This document shows, in pieces, positions 10,501 through 22,252 of a stretch of 55,373 bases of DNA. Position 1 is the first letter of the stretch, and every line of letters begins with the position of its first letter. This DNA comes from Acanthamoeba lenticulata (lineage: Eukaryota; Discosea; Longamoebia; Acanthamoebidae). Made by a program: the position numbers and the translations under genes. The notes below the pieces were generated by a model. The model was not told where the DNA came from. It made no database searches and was given only the letters and a program-made list of their open reading frames with translations. The stretch lies in the NCBI GenBank assembly GCA_002179805.1, contig NAVB01000992.1, positions 1 to 55,373 on the forward strand, written 5' to 3'.

Positions 10501-13500
10501 CCCTGAAACAAATTGGATGAGTCGGAAACCCGCCACGTGATAAAAGAGAGAAAGCGAGGGGAGGGGGGGGGGGCAAACCTGGAGATGAGCTCGATCTTCT
10601 GGCCCTTGGTGAAGGAGAGCAGGTTCTTGTCGCTCACCACATAGTCCTGCACCGCCTCCGCCACGTTCGAGTCCTCACGCAGCCAGTAGAGGTAGTCCTC
10701 GCACAAGCTCGAGATCTCCACACCCTGTCGACACCGCCGCGCGCTGTGTGAGTCCCAGAACTCTCTGTGCCCGAGGATGCGCGGAAAGAGGGACCAGCGG
10801 GGTCTTGATATGGAGCGGGCGGCGCTGCATGGTCTCCTTGAAGTTGATGAGCAGGGTGCTCGCGTCGGGCTTGATCAAGCCCAGCTCCTTGTAGGTGAAC
10901 TGCCGCATCAAATCCCTGGTAGCCGTAATGATTATTATATTAGTTTTTAATCGTCACAAAACAAAACCAACGTGTGAAGCGGATCTACTATGGCGGCGGT
11001 GGAGGTGATGCATACCCGTTGACCCTGTCGCGGATCTCGATGCCGCGCACGTCGACTGACAGCAGGAACTCGTCGGGGATGTCGATGTCCGGAGTGGCCA
11101 GCTGGACCCGGAAGAGGGACTTGCCATAAAGCTTCAGCTTTTGCGCTGCACGGCGCGTCGACCGACACACACAACACACAACAAGCGAAATAAGCCATGG
11201 AATGGATGGAAGGGACGGAGGATGTGGCACGGCGGGCGGCACCTTTCTTAAGGAAGTAGTTGACGAGGCCGCTCTCATTGAGGCCGTAGCCGCGCACCTC
11301 AGCGACGGCGTCCTGGATGGCCTTCGTCCACTCGGCCAAGGGCCTCTGGGCCAGCATCTGCGGGGACACGTACTTGTTGCTCTTGATGCTCTCTTTGTCC
11401 TGGAGCTCGTCGAGCAAGTACTTGACTCCGCTCAGCGTCATCAATTCATCGGGCGTGCACGGGAAAGTGCCCGCGACCATCTCGCCGTGGAGCTGGAGGG
11501 CCTCGAGGCGGGCCTCCACGGGGTCGTCGGGGAGACTCGAGGGGTCGAGCCACAGCTTCTTCTTGTACCAAAAGACTGACTCGTGCCCGTATTTCTCAGC
11601 CTTGCTCAGCATGTCGGCCAAGAAGTCGCTGGGCGACAGCGAGCGGCCCAGGTTGAGGTTGGGATAGATTTCGAAGATGGCAAACTCCATGGGGTCCTTC
11701 ACCTTCAGGCTCTCCGACAGCGGCGTGAAGACATCTACCCAGCGGCGCCGGCCGGTGGTCAGCATTTACAACTGTCGGTCCGATGCATTTAAGGGATTGT
11801 GGGGGAGGGGGGAAGGGCCTACCTCCGGCGGTGGCACCGACGTCGCACGCGAGGGAGTGGGAGCCGCCGCCGGGCAGGTGGAACCAAATGCGCAGCTGCT
11901 TCCGCTCCTGTGTGGTTGTGAGGGTTTGAGAAAAATTGAGAATGAAATCGACTCCGACATGATCCCTCCCTTCAAGGTTGGCTCGACACACGAACCTTGT
12001 TGGCGTTGAGTTCCTCCTGGGAGGGCGGGTACAGGCGCCACAGCTTGTTGGCGTAGTGGAAGGCCGTGTGCTTGAGCTTCTCGTAGGCAAACTGCGCGTA
12101 CCGGCCCACTTCGCTCTTGGCGTCGATGTTCTGTATCCCCCCCGCCCAAATCGTATCGTTGGCCCCATGTTTGTTGTCGACAGGCAAAACAGCCCAGCTG
12201 GCGGGAACGTACATGGATGAGGAAGGCCGCCAGGAAGGGGACGAACTCGTCAGTCGGGTAGAACACGCCGCAGTAGGCCGACAGCACCTCCCACGCACGC
12301 AGCACGCTTTCCCTGCTCAGCCGACCGGGGCGGCGTGACGTCAGCAACCCAGGGCGGTGGAGATGGCGTGCAGTGTTGGCGCGCCAACGCACCCGCTCGG
12401 ATTGCCCATGGTCTGCTTGATGACCTGGCAGTAGAGCTCATTGCGGAAGGCGCGCAGGGAGCCACCGTTGGAAATGGCCGCCAAAAACACCTCCTGGAGC
12501 GTCTCTCGGGGCGTCTCGCCGTCGATGTACCGCGTCAGGACTGCGCAGCGGCGGCCGCTTCTGTGAGTGACTGACAGCCAGCGGGAGGAGAAGGAAGAGG
12601 AGAAGGAGGGGGAAACACACTCTTGAAGAACCTGAGGGAGAACTTCACAAAGGTGGCGTTCTGTGTCGAGTGCAACGGCTGCTCCAATTTCTGTGGTTGG
12701 GCGAAGCGCGTCAGGAAACCACAGACCGATTCAGCAGAAGAAGAGGAAGAGGAGGCAGGGGACGGACCGAGGAGTAGCGGAGGACGTCGAGGAGGGAGAA
12801 ATCGCCCTTCTTCCGGCCCAGCGTGCGGAAGGTGCGCTTCTTGGCGCGCTCGAAGCTGAAATGCTGCTTGGCGTACTCCTCGATATCGTACTTCGGGACC
12901 TCGTCCTTGGAGATGACGTCCGGGTAAATACTGCGCGACACGAGCGCGCGTGGTGAGCTCACTGTCTTCTCTCTCTCTCTCTCTCCCCCCCCCCGCTTCC
13001 GTCCATGCATTGTACGACGTACTCGGTCTCATCGGCGTTCTTGCGCAATAGGGGCTTGTGCTTGCGGATGGTGGCGGAGCGCTTGAGTGTAAGGCGCTGC
13101 CTCAACGAGGCCTGGCTTTGCGGGCCAGCGCTCTTCTTCGGCAGAGAGGCCCTCGTCGCTTCCCAGTTTTCTGCTCGGGCGCGGACGCACCAGAAGGAGC
13201 ATGGTGAGACGTCGCTTGCGGATGGGGTGCAATCATCATGATGAGGATGAAGGTACCGTCCTCTCCACCGACAGAGTCAGTGAGGGGCGAGGAGGTCTGG
13301 TACATGCTCATCACGGGCTTGGCGTCCCAGAGCACCGACTGCCGATTCTGCTCGCTCTTGGACGTGCTCACAGGTTTCTCTTCCGCCTCCTCTGCCGCTG
13401 CCTTTGAGGAGGTCTTGGTGGCAGGGGCGTCACGGGCCTCACGCTGGCGACGGGCCGCTTCCTCTTCCCTCTTCCTCTCCTCCTCCCTCTTCCTCCGCTC

Positions 13501-16500
13501 CTCCTCCTTCCGCTTCCGCTCGGCAGCCAGGAGCTTCCTGAAGCAGCGGCGCTGAATAAATCCGCGCACGACTGGGCAAAGAGGGGAAAGGAGGGAATTG
13601 GCCGTGAGCAAGACTCAGAAATTGCAGCGGGTTTATGCAGTCGGCCGTACCGGCCTGGATGAGCTTGGCAGCAGCGCGCATCTCATTGAAGTAGTTGCGA
13701 GTCCACACCATGCGCCACCACGTCTGGAGCGTGACGACCTTGTTCCAGATGGCCTGGTTACGCGCCTTCTCCACCGCCGCATTCTGTGCATTCCATTCCG
13801 TTCCGGGTCAGGTTGCCGCCCACATGGGAGAGGGCAGTGAAGAAGGAAGGAAGGAAGGAAGGGCACCTGAGCCTCCTTGAGGAAGACCTTGGTCTTGCCG
13901 AGCTGCCACTGCGAGCTGCCGTCCTCCGAGGTGCAGACCACCTTGGAGAGGATGTTTTTGGCCACAGCGGCGAGATCGAGCTGGCCGGACTTGTCCCGGT
14001 TCTTCTTGTCATCGAGGAACCCCAGAGGCAACAGCATGCGGTAGCGGTACATGAACTCCTTCATCATGTAGCGCACAGGATAGCCCAGCCGGCGAATTCT
14101 GATCGTTTCCATCATGCCAGCGTAGCGCAGCTGGGCCAGGACCATGTCGTCGTCGAACGTGACTGTGCACAACAAATGCTCGCGAAGTGAGCACACAACA
14201 TAAACCACCCACACGGGAGAAACTGAGCAGAGGGAGGGAGGGGGAGGAGGCAGTACGAGCGGCCTTGGTGGTGTTGGGTTTGATGCAGCGGACGTAGTGG
14301 GGCGCCGTGGCGCCGAGAGTCGCCATGAGCTCGGCCAGCTGCGCCTTGAAGTTGGTGCCCACGGTGGGCGGCTTGGCCTGGCGACCGGCGCTGGCCTGGC
14401 TCTCGGTTACCGCGTTGGCAAAGAGCGCCTTGACCAGCGACAGACTGCTTCCATTCAGCAGACTCACAAGGTCGTCGGCCAGCGTGTCGCGGTTCTTGTC
14501 CAGGAAGTTGGCCGTCTCGTAGGCCACCTGCGCGCGCGCACGAGCACGTGAGTCTTTGACGGCCACTAAAAGAGAAGATAAGGAGAAAGGGCGTTTCTCG
14601 ACGATGGGACCAAAGGAAGACCAACCTCTCCGGCGTAGTGCTTGACGACAAAGGCCGTCCTGGACTTCTTGGGCCGATAGAACTTCTTGTGGGTCTTGTA
14701 GCTGGCGTCAATCTTCTCCAGGAAGGTGGCATCCGAAGCCTTGGGGAACCGGCACTCCTCGTCGAGAAGCGAGATGACGCCGGGAGGCCTGCACCAGATC
14801 ACAGCGCGCGATCAGATGCCACCCCTTCGTCTCAAGCGCGTGACGACATCCAATGAGGCGTTACCGAGTCTTTTCAATGAGGTCGATAGTGTCCTGGTTG
14901 TCGTTAAAGTCGATATTGTCCCACTTGATGGCCTCGGCGGCGTACTCGGTCTGCTCGATCTTGAAGATGGTCTCGTTGAAGTATTGCTGCAACTTTTCGT
15001 TGGCGTAGTTGATACAGAACTGCTCGAAGCTATTTACCTGCATGTACCGGAAACACGAAGAGAAAGACAGACAGACAGACAGACAGAGAGATGCACGCGT
15101 CGACCGTTCAGTTTCATCAAAAGTCCACAACAACAGCGAGAACAACGCACATTGAAATTCTCAAATCCAAAAATGTCCAGCACGCCGATAAAGGACTTGA
15201 CCGACTTGGGCTTGTAGATGACCTTGTTGATCGTCGTGACCAACCTGCGCGTAAGTGGGTGAGTCGAAAGATGCCTCTGTCACGAGAAGAGAAAGAGAGC
15301 CCTCTTACCAGTCGAAGAGCTTGCTGTAGATGCCCTTGGCAAGCGCATCACGTGCATCAGCCGCTTGATCTGGCTTGAAGTTGACCTGGATCTTTTGGCC
15401 GCTCACGACCAGCGTGCGCGTCGTGAGCGCCTTGGCCAGACCTTCGGGGTTGATCTTCAGCAGCCGCCCGACGATCTCAAGCTCTGCTCATAATCGAGCG
15501 CACATCAAACACGCACGTCGGTAAATGCTCTGTTCGTGCAGAGGGAGGATAAAGGCGTCAGAGCGGCACCTTGGGGGTTGGAGATCTTGGCGACCTCCGA
15601 GCCCTCAAATTGGACATTGCCCAGCCGCAGGATGCCTGACAGGACGGTGAAAATCTCCTCCTGGTCCTTTTCAGAGATATCCATCGCCAAAAGCGCTTGC
15701 TGCGTGATGCAATCGAGAACGTGAAGATGTCAATTGAATGCCGCACCGCACAGCTGCAAGGAGGTGGGGAAGGGGCGCAGGTTCGTACTCGGACTCGATT
15801 GTAGTCAGACACGTCATCGATGGTCGGCACGGACGCGCAGCCACTCTGGTTGAGGTAGTGGTACTGCTCGACATCTAACAACTGGTATCGAGCTGATACG
15901 CACAAGATCGCGTGGTGTGAGCCGGCAGCGCCCTAACTTCCGCGATACTGCGAGGAGAAGAAGACGCAGGAGGACGTACAACGGTCCTGTGCATCGGCGC
16001 CAGCGAGGAACTGGTAGAAGATGTGGTAGTTGCGCTCATTCTCCGCTTGCCACACGAGCCGCGACTACACACAGAGAGAGAAAGCAGTCACACAGAGGCC
16101 CTTCCGTGAGCACGTGAAGAGGGCAAGGAGAGGAGTAAGGGAAGCTAAGAACAGGCGAGCGTACGCGTTCGAGCAAATCTGCGATGGGAACGGTCCCGAT
16201 GCACAAGAGATAATGAAGAACGCGGTTACTAATCAAGTACAAGTATCGCTCAAGGAATGCGTCGGCCCTACATGGGCAAACGGGACACGTACAGTTGCTG
16301 ATCTTGGCGCCACAGATCTGGCCCGAGTTATCGAAGTGGATCTCGATGAACTTGCCCTACATATGTGCGTAACGTCGTGTTCGAGTGAGTAGGTGAAGGG
16401 GCGCTCGAGAGGAGAACGGCAGAAAGAAAGCGCGTACAAAACGAGATGAGTTGTCGTTCCTCACCGTCTTTGCGTTACCGAATGCCTCGAGGATGGGACT

Positions 16501-17275
16501 GTATGGTGCATGAGTCTATCATGAAATGAAACTGTGAGAGGTGAGGGCGCGGGAAGGAGGCACCTCGATTCGAGGATCTTCTGCTCCACAGCAGAGTGCT
16601 TGGTCGTGCGCGCAGCCAAAAACTGGAGGATGAGCTTAGTCGCTTCCGTCTTGCCAGCGCCGGACTCACCGCTATTGTTTTGCCAAAAGGAGACGCGCGG
16701 TGAGTGCAGCAGAGAGGATGTGGAGGCGAACGGAGGAAAGCCGAACCTGATGATGACCGACTGGTTGCGGTTGCGGTCACGCATGTCGTGGTAGCACGCC
16801 TCGGCCGTGGCAAAAATGTGGGGTCGCGGCCTGTTGAAGGAAATTGTGACCCAGCATGACAGGACGTGAGGGGAAAAGGGGGTGGGCAGTGAGGAAAGCG
16901 GTCGGAGAGAGAGTGTGTTAAGAGACTCCACAATGTAGAAACACGTTTCGCACGTACGCAAAGGACGCTGTGGCGCCTCCAATATACTCACGCACGACTT
17001 CTTGAGAGTAGATGGGCAAGCGCTTGTACGGGTTAAGTGAGACCAATATGGAACCAGTGTTGGTCTGATCCATAACGCGAGTGTGAGCGAAGGGGCTTAA
17101 TCATGATTAACACAAGGCGAGTAGACAAAATTACGTAGATGAGGTTGTTGAGGTAGCGAATCTTGAGGTTTTTGAGAATGCTTTCTTCATCAAGGCTATT
17201 CATCTTGATCATATCCTCAATCCCCTTGTCACCACTAAGGTGGACATCGGTGGCGGTCTCACCACGCAGCTCCAT
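7513..17275 (-). CDS. Unconventional myosin, class VII-like (motor, IQ, MyTH4-FERM, SH3, MyTH4-FERM)
   Basis: This actin motor probably works in adhesion, filopodia or membrane-cytoskeleton linkage, as MyTH4-FERM myosins do. It reads right to left through dozens of exons; the first ten are 17135-17275, 16958-17064, 16747-16830, 16564-16671, 16438-16498, 16293-16356, 16165-16178, 15980-16064, 15789-15892 and 15570-15699. Motor motifs: P-loop [20 protein letters not shown], switch [24 protein letters not shown], switch [19 protein letters not shown], the RQLRY-like [16 protein letters not shown], and GKTKVFLKE. One or two IQ motifs ([14 protein letters not shown], about 13.56 kb) lead into a Glu/Lys/Arg-rich probable single helix (13.42-13.53 kb). 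The tail holds MyTH4-1 (about 12.9-12.2 kb), FERM-1 (12.0-10.8 kb), SH3 (ALxDYV-like [13 protein letters not shown], then GNWWRGKL; 10.7-10.4 kb), MyTH4-2 ([15 protein letters not shown], about 9.3 kb) and FERM-2 (8.7-7.5 kb). The ATG at 17275 gives only about 20 residues before the motor; an upstream exon is possible. Exact tail exon borders were not all resolved. Confidence 0.9.
16165..16178 (-). other. 14-nt micro-exon in the myosin motor domain
   Basis: The conserved myosin stretch N-Y-L-L-E-R-S-R-L is assembled from three exons. The exon ending at 16293 supplies AAC plus T, this 14-nt piece supplies the rest of Tyr plus LLER, and the exon starting at 16064 begins [14 protein letters not shown]. 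It is bounded by an AG acceptor (minus strand, 16179-16181) and a GTACGC donor (16159-16164). Only this combination keeps the invariant motif in frame. Confidence 0.8.
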
Positions 17276-17442
17276 TGTGTGTGTGTCTCTAGTGGCGTCT
17301 GTTGAGGTCTCTGCGCGCAAGCCTCCGGCACAGAGAGGCACACCGCAACAGGCCTTTTGGAGCAACCACGGAAAAAAGAAACTCCGCCTTTTTTGTGGTG
17401 CCGAAAAACAAAGCTAAAGAAAAGAATAAATGCACCCCCAAG
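17276..17442. promoter_or_regulatory. Short divergent promoter region (myosin / BSD-domain gene)
   Basis: Only 167 bp separate the ATG of the myosin (17275, minus) from that of the BSD-domain gene (17443, plus), so both 5' UTRs and promoters must lie here or overlap the coding ends. It starts with a short (TG)n run and is otherwise A-rich toward 17400-17440. No clear TATA box is visible. Overlap of transcripts or a longer N-terminus on either gene cannot be excluded. Confidence 0.55.
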
Positions 17443-18391
17443 ATGCAACTGTGGAACAAGTTCAAGAACTTCAATGACTTAGGCCGCCAAGCTTTGAGCA
17501 TCATTGAGCAGGTGATTCCCGAAGAGAATGATGACGACGACGACGATCCCACCTACATCGAACCCACCCCCGAATTAATCGAGTATGTGAGCAATCTTGC
17601 GCAGCATCCAAGCACCTTCACAGAGTTTCCCATCCCACGCGCTCCAGGTACACCACAGCTGTCGCGGTGAAGTTCATGATTTCAGGGTTTTTTATTTTTT
17701 TTTTTATAATAAAATATAATAATGAAAAGTCATAAATAAAGTTTATTTTTGTGTGGATGCCCTGCAGATGGTGCGCACCCGTTGTCGCCTGGCCAGGCAA
17801 AGCACGCGCAGAAAATGCTGCAAATGGTGCCCGCTCTGCAGAAGCTGCGCTACTCGATGTGTCCCAGCAAGATGAATGAAGAGACCTTTTGGCGGTGCGG
17901 GTCGCTGTGGTCACTGCCCTCTTCTGGCGTCTTCACTCACCTGCGTGGTTGGGCCAACAGAATTTATTTCCTACTCCTTCTCAACAAGACCAACGGGAAG
18001 AGCAGCGGAGCAAAGGTCAAGGAGAAAACCGGCCCTGATGAAAAGAAGAAGAAGCAGCAGCAGCAGCAGCAAAAGAAAGAGGGGGGAGAGCAAGAGGAGC
18101 GAGATGTTGACATCCTATCCGAACACTCACTGGAATCTTATTTCGAAAGGATATTCTCTGACTATCAACAGGTTTGTGCGTCCTTCATCATGCTCCTCTC
18201 ACATCCTCTCACTCACCGTGGGCGACGCGCAGGAGCTCTTCCTAACAACACCAGAGGATGTGCTTCACAAATACATGAAGAAGAAAGGCGATCGTTACTA
18301 CGTAGATGATGGCATAGATCCGCACGACGATAACTACTTTGCCGTGTATCGGCCCAGCACCACACGCTCTGCCCCACCACAAGAGTCGTAG
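17443..18391 (+). CDS. BSD-domain protein
   Basis: Four exons (17443-17647, 17768-17894, 17961-18171, 18233-18391; 702 nt) encode 233 aa. The N-terminus (MQLWNKFKNF) is followed by an Asp run and the motif PELIEYVSNLAQHP. The BSD domain spans exons 2 and 3: helix residues KMLQMVPALQKLRYSMCP, then MNEETFWRIYFLLL with the family's adjacent aromatic pair (FW). After it come a Lys/Gln-rich low-complexity linker, an acidic C-terminal region (DPHDDNYFAVYRP) and TAG. BSD domains occur in TFIIH p62, synapse-associated proteins and BSDC1-like proteins. The short length, the N-terminal helix before BSD and the absence of a PH domain fit the BSDC1/SYAP group better than TFIIH. The start is the ATG nearest to the first conserved segment; the same frame stays open to 17302 but with unconvincing residues. 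Confidence 0.82.
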
Positions 18392-18513
18392 TGTGCTCCT
18401 GCCGGCAGAGAAATTCTAATTTATGCGGACATGAAAGAGAAGAGAAAAAACAAACAAAAATAAACAAACAAACAAAAGGACTTGGAGTGCATCTCGGCAC
18501 GAAGAGCGACACG

Positions 18514-21500
18514 ATGGCTGACTTTCCCACTCCGTACAACCACCACATGTGCTGCTACCAACATGTTTTTATCACTAGTTGCTGACTCAATGCGAGTGCA
18601 GTGGACCTAAATCAAATGCCGACTTTCGGCGCTTACTTTCCACTCCAGCTCGTGCTTCAACCGATGGCGATGACCGCAGCCGCTTTAAACGTCCTGTCAA
18701 GCCCGGAGGGCGCATGTACGAAGTGCTGCCTCTTCTGTCTTCGGAACGGCTGACCTGGACCTCGTCTTCCCCCTCCCCCCCCTCTCCTCAAAACCTCCTT
18801 CAGCAATCTGGAGGATGCAGAACAGAAGGAGAAAGAACGCAAGGCCAAGGACAACAAGGCCCGATTCAAAGTGTACACATAAGCTCGAGCCCTTGGTGCA
18901 CTGCAGGTCCATTGAACACTGAGGGGTCTTCCTTGTAGGCGAAAGCAAAAAGAGGTGGAGGATTCAAAATACAGGGATCGTGCCAAAGAGCGGCGAGAAG
19001 GCGCCAACCCCGACTACGAAGGTGCGCCCGAGCTTCATCCAGCAGGCTTTCAGGCACTTGCTCTGTCCGAGGGGTACCGCTGTTTCTCGAGCCCTTACGC
19101 CTTTCTTGCGTCCGCTCTGAACACAACACTTGCTCGTCGATCAAGGGTGTCGAGTGAAGAACTGAGGAAGAAGGAGATCGAGGAGAGCAAATATCTCGGT
19201 GGAGACATGGAACACACGCACTTGGTGAAGGGTCTCGACTACTCGCTGCTCAACAAGATCCGGAGTGAACTGGCACGAGAGCAGCGAGACGAGTGCGCCT
19301 TCACTATCCTTGTGGCTGTGTGAAGCGCTCTTCCGCTGCTGTACGAACATTGAATGTTTTTGCTTCTATCCACAGGGAGGATGAACAAGAGGCCCAACCC
19401 ACCAAGGAGGAAGCTGCTCCAGTCAAACCCGTCTTCCGCACACCCCTTGGGCAGGGCGTGTACCACCTGCTCTTCGAGCAAAACGACTTTATGATCAAGC
19501 ACCGGTAAGGAAAACTTCTTTCATATACTATTACTACTACGCGCACAGTGCGGTTGTGCCCTGGCCGTTGGTGCTCACGCGCTGGCCGTTATGGCACCTG
19601 CAGGTTGGAATTGGGCAGAGAGAACGGCAAAATCCGATCGGTTGACCGTTTTATGAAGGGACGGACGACCTTTGTCTTTGATATGACGAACCAAAAGACC
19701 GAGCTGCCGACCACGATGCTGCGCAGCAAGGAGGACTGTCCCAAGAGCGAAGAGCGCATCATCGGCAGCATCACTGAGGACGTGCTGAAGCGAGTCAGCA
19801 AGGTCATGAGCTACCTTCGACCTCGCGAACGGAGGAAGAAGGACAAAAAGGCCAAGAAGCGGAGCGAAGCTGACGCTGAACTCGAGCCGGGTGATGGTTG
19901 CAAGGACGTGGCTCCGCCCAGCCACGTGGAAGTGGAGGAGACCCGGCCCAGGCAGGTCGCGCCCGATCTCACCGACCTCATGTCTCTCGGCTTCCTCAAG
20001 CCAGCAGCCCAGCCAACAGAACTGCGCCCCAAGGTGGAGGAGGACTCGTACGACCTTTTAAAATCCTATCTCCCACCGTGTGTGCCCCCCCCCCTCTTTA
20101 ATCTCACCTGCACTCTTGCGACTCCACACAGTATTTTCCCCGAAGTGGGCGACTACGTGTGTATCCCTTCGGCTGAGCAAATAGAGAAAGCACGCCTGAA
20201 GCGACTAGCCGAGATCGAGGCGAAGAAGAAAGAGGCCGCTGTCTCCGCGACTAGCAAAGCCGAGCCAGAGGTCGACGAAGAGGAGAAGGCGTTGCTGCGC
20301 GAGCTCATGGGCAAGCGCGAAGACGACAAGTCGACTCGCAATGATGAGCAACAGCAGCAGCCTGGCAGTCTCCATGAACGAGAACAGAAGTATCGCGAGC
20401 AACAGCAAAGCCGAGGGAAGGCCTATTTTGGTAATGTGCGGGACGAAGGCGAGGAAGAGGAGGAAGAGGTCTACGTGCCCAAGATCAAGATCAAGGGCGG
20501 CACCGAAGGAGGCGCCAAGCCAGCGGCGGCCGCGGGGGCAAAGGATGTCGACGACACCACTGAGGTGGAAATGGAGATCGACGACGATAAGGCTAGCCCT
20601 CAGGCTGCACCTGGGCCGACTATGCCGCCTGCTGACTCCATGGCCGGCTACCACCCTGACCCCAGCGCTGGGCCACAGCTGCCGGGCAGCGGGTTTGATG
20701 GGGTCGGCTATCCGGAAGCCCCGGCCTACCCCGAAGCCGGTCCTGCCTATCCCGAGCCTTATGCCGAAGGTGGCGTCCTCACCACGGGTGTTGGCGCTGT
20801 TGCTGGCTGGGTGGTGCAACTGACGCGCCCTGCTGGCATTTACACGTATGTGCGTACAGGGGCATGGGCGTATCCAGACACGGACGCCCAATACGCTGGC
20901 GCTACAGGTGGCAGCTACGGAGAAGCACCTAAGCCAGTGGTGCCAGATGTAGCGATGGTGGCCACAAAGACGCTGTCCGAGCAGGAGAAGAAGGACCGGG
21001 GCCTGGCCACCGTGTTCCGGCGCGACGACAGCGTTCTCAAGCGGAAGACCACCGACAAGCGCGAGCTGGACCCGAGCTTTGTCTCGGAAAACTACACTGA
21101 GTGCTATCCTGGGTGCCTGCCACTTGCCCCTTCTCCCCTCGCCTCTCAACATGCAGTCCCTCCAAGTCTCGCGTTGTTCCTCTTGTGCTGTATGGCTGAC
21201 GCATGGCGCGACAGGGCATACGAGTCGTCGTTCACGACGGCAGTGGTGGAGGAAGGCGACAGCGACGATGACGACCTCACCAAGATGGACATGGGAACCA
21301 GGGCTCGCAAACGCGTTAAGCCCTGGCACTTTGAGAGCGACGCGGCCTGGAACAAGTTTAATGACACTCTGGAGGCCACTCCCAAGTACGTTTGCGGATT
21401 CCTCGCCAGTCGCCACAGTATCGTGTGCGCTGATAGCGCGTGTTATCTCCATCAGGGCCGCGTTCCAGTTTGGTGTCAAGTTGAACGACGGCCGCAAGAA

Positions 21501-21597
21501 GGATCTCAAGAAGAACACAAAGAAGAGCAAGGAGGCCAAGATCAACCAGGAGCTACAGAAGATCAATAGCCTTCTCAGCAAACGCAAAGACCAGTAG
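18514..21597 (+). CDS. IK: RED/IK family pre-mRNA splicing factor
   Basis: RED (IK) is a component of the spliceosomal B complex. My model has nine exons: 18514-18533, 18602-18715, 18804-18872, 18939-19292, 19376-19504, 19604-20077, 20132-21112, 21215-21385 and 21456-21597 (2,454 nt, 817 aa). Diagnostic segments match human RED by eye: SNADFRRLLSTP, KYRDRAKERREGANPDYE, KYLGGDMEHTHLVKGLDYSLL, the GQGVYHLLFEQ block, TTMLRSKEDCP, VSKVMSYLRPRERRKKDKKAKK, FPEVGDYVCIPS, ENYTECYPG and, at the end, TPKAAFQFGVKLNDGRK with a Lys-rich tail. The human protein's long RE/RD dipeptide tract is absent; a Glu- and Pro/Ala/Tyr-rich insert occupies the middle. The stretch 20770-20859 (90 nt, GT...AG) may be a further intron that keeps frame, and part of 19022-19130 may also be intronic. 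The family call is firm; these two boundaries are not. Confidence 0.92.
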
Positions 21598-21677
21598 ACA
21601 TCCTCACCACCAACACACCTGAGCGCCGGCTGGGAGGGAGGTGTGCGACGCGTGTTGACGTGCAAGTGTGTAATGTC

Positions 21678-22252
21678 CTATTTCTCTTTGAAGGAAGTTA
21701 GGTCAATGCTCATTTCCTCACGCTCCTTGAGTTGCTGCTTGCGTCGGTCGCGCATTGATCCTTCCACGAGCTTCCTCTTCACCTCATACTGCACCTGCAG
21801 GAGGAGGTGTGAGCAAAATGGGCAGGCTACGAGTTTGCTCAGCCACCGACGGTACTAAATAGGCCGCACCTGGTCGTAGGCGTCTTGGGCGGCTTGTGTG
21901 AGGAGCTTGCCCAACAACACGGCATCTCCGGCCAAGATGGGGTCAATTTGAGCGCCCACCACTTCAGTGCCTGTGCAGGTTTCTGATCGTTAGTTTTGTT
22001 GTTTCCTTAGCAAGGAGCAAAAAAACAACGCCACATACCACCACCACGAGCAGTGACCTCCACAATGCCGCCTGACTTACTCAAGGAGGAGCCCACCACC
22101 TCGATTTCCTGGAGGTGATCATACATGCCGCCGGCAATACCAGTGTTGCCCTCGTCGTTGGATGAGAAACCACGCCGCACGAGTCCCCCGGATGTGGAGG
22201 AGGAACGACGGGACAGAAAGACTGCCCGAAAGGCCAAGGGACATCTTTGCAT
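21678..22252 (-). CDS. YbaB/EbfC-family DNA-binding protein, probably mitochondrial
   Basis: Three exons read on the minus strand (22039-22252, 21870-21970, 21678-21794; 432 nt, 143 aa). The N-terminus (MQRCPLAFRAVFLSRRSSS) is Arg/Ser-rich without acidic residues, as in a mitochondrial presequence. The mature part follows the YbaB/EbfC pattern: a helix with EIEVVGSSLSKSGGIVEVTARGGG, a beta strand with VVGAQIDPILAGD, then a long helix with LTQAAQDAYDQVQYEVKRK and a charged tail. Bacterial YbaB proteins (about 100-110 aa) are small nucleoid-associated DNA-binding dimers, so a role in organising organellar DNA is plausible. It is head-to-head with the ABC transporter gene (242 bp between ATGs). 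Start chosen: the first ATG before the presequence. Targeting is inferred, not shown. Confidence 0.8.
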
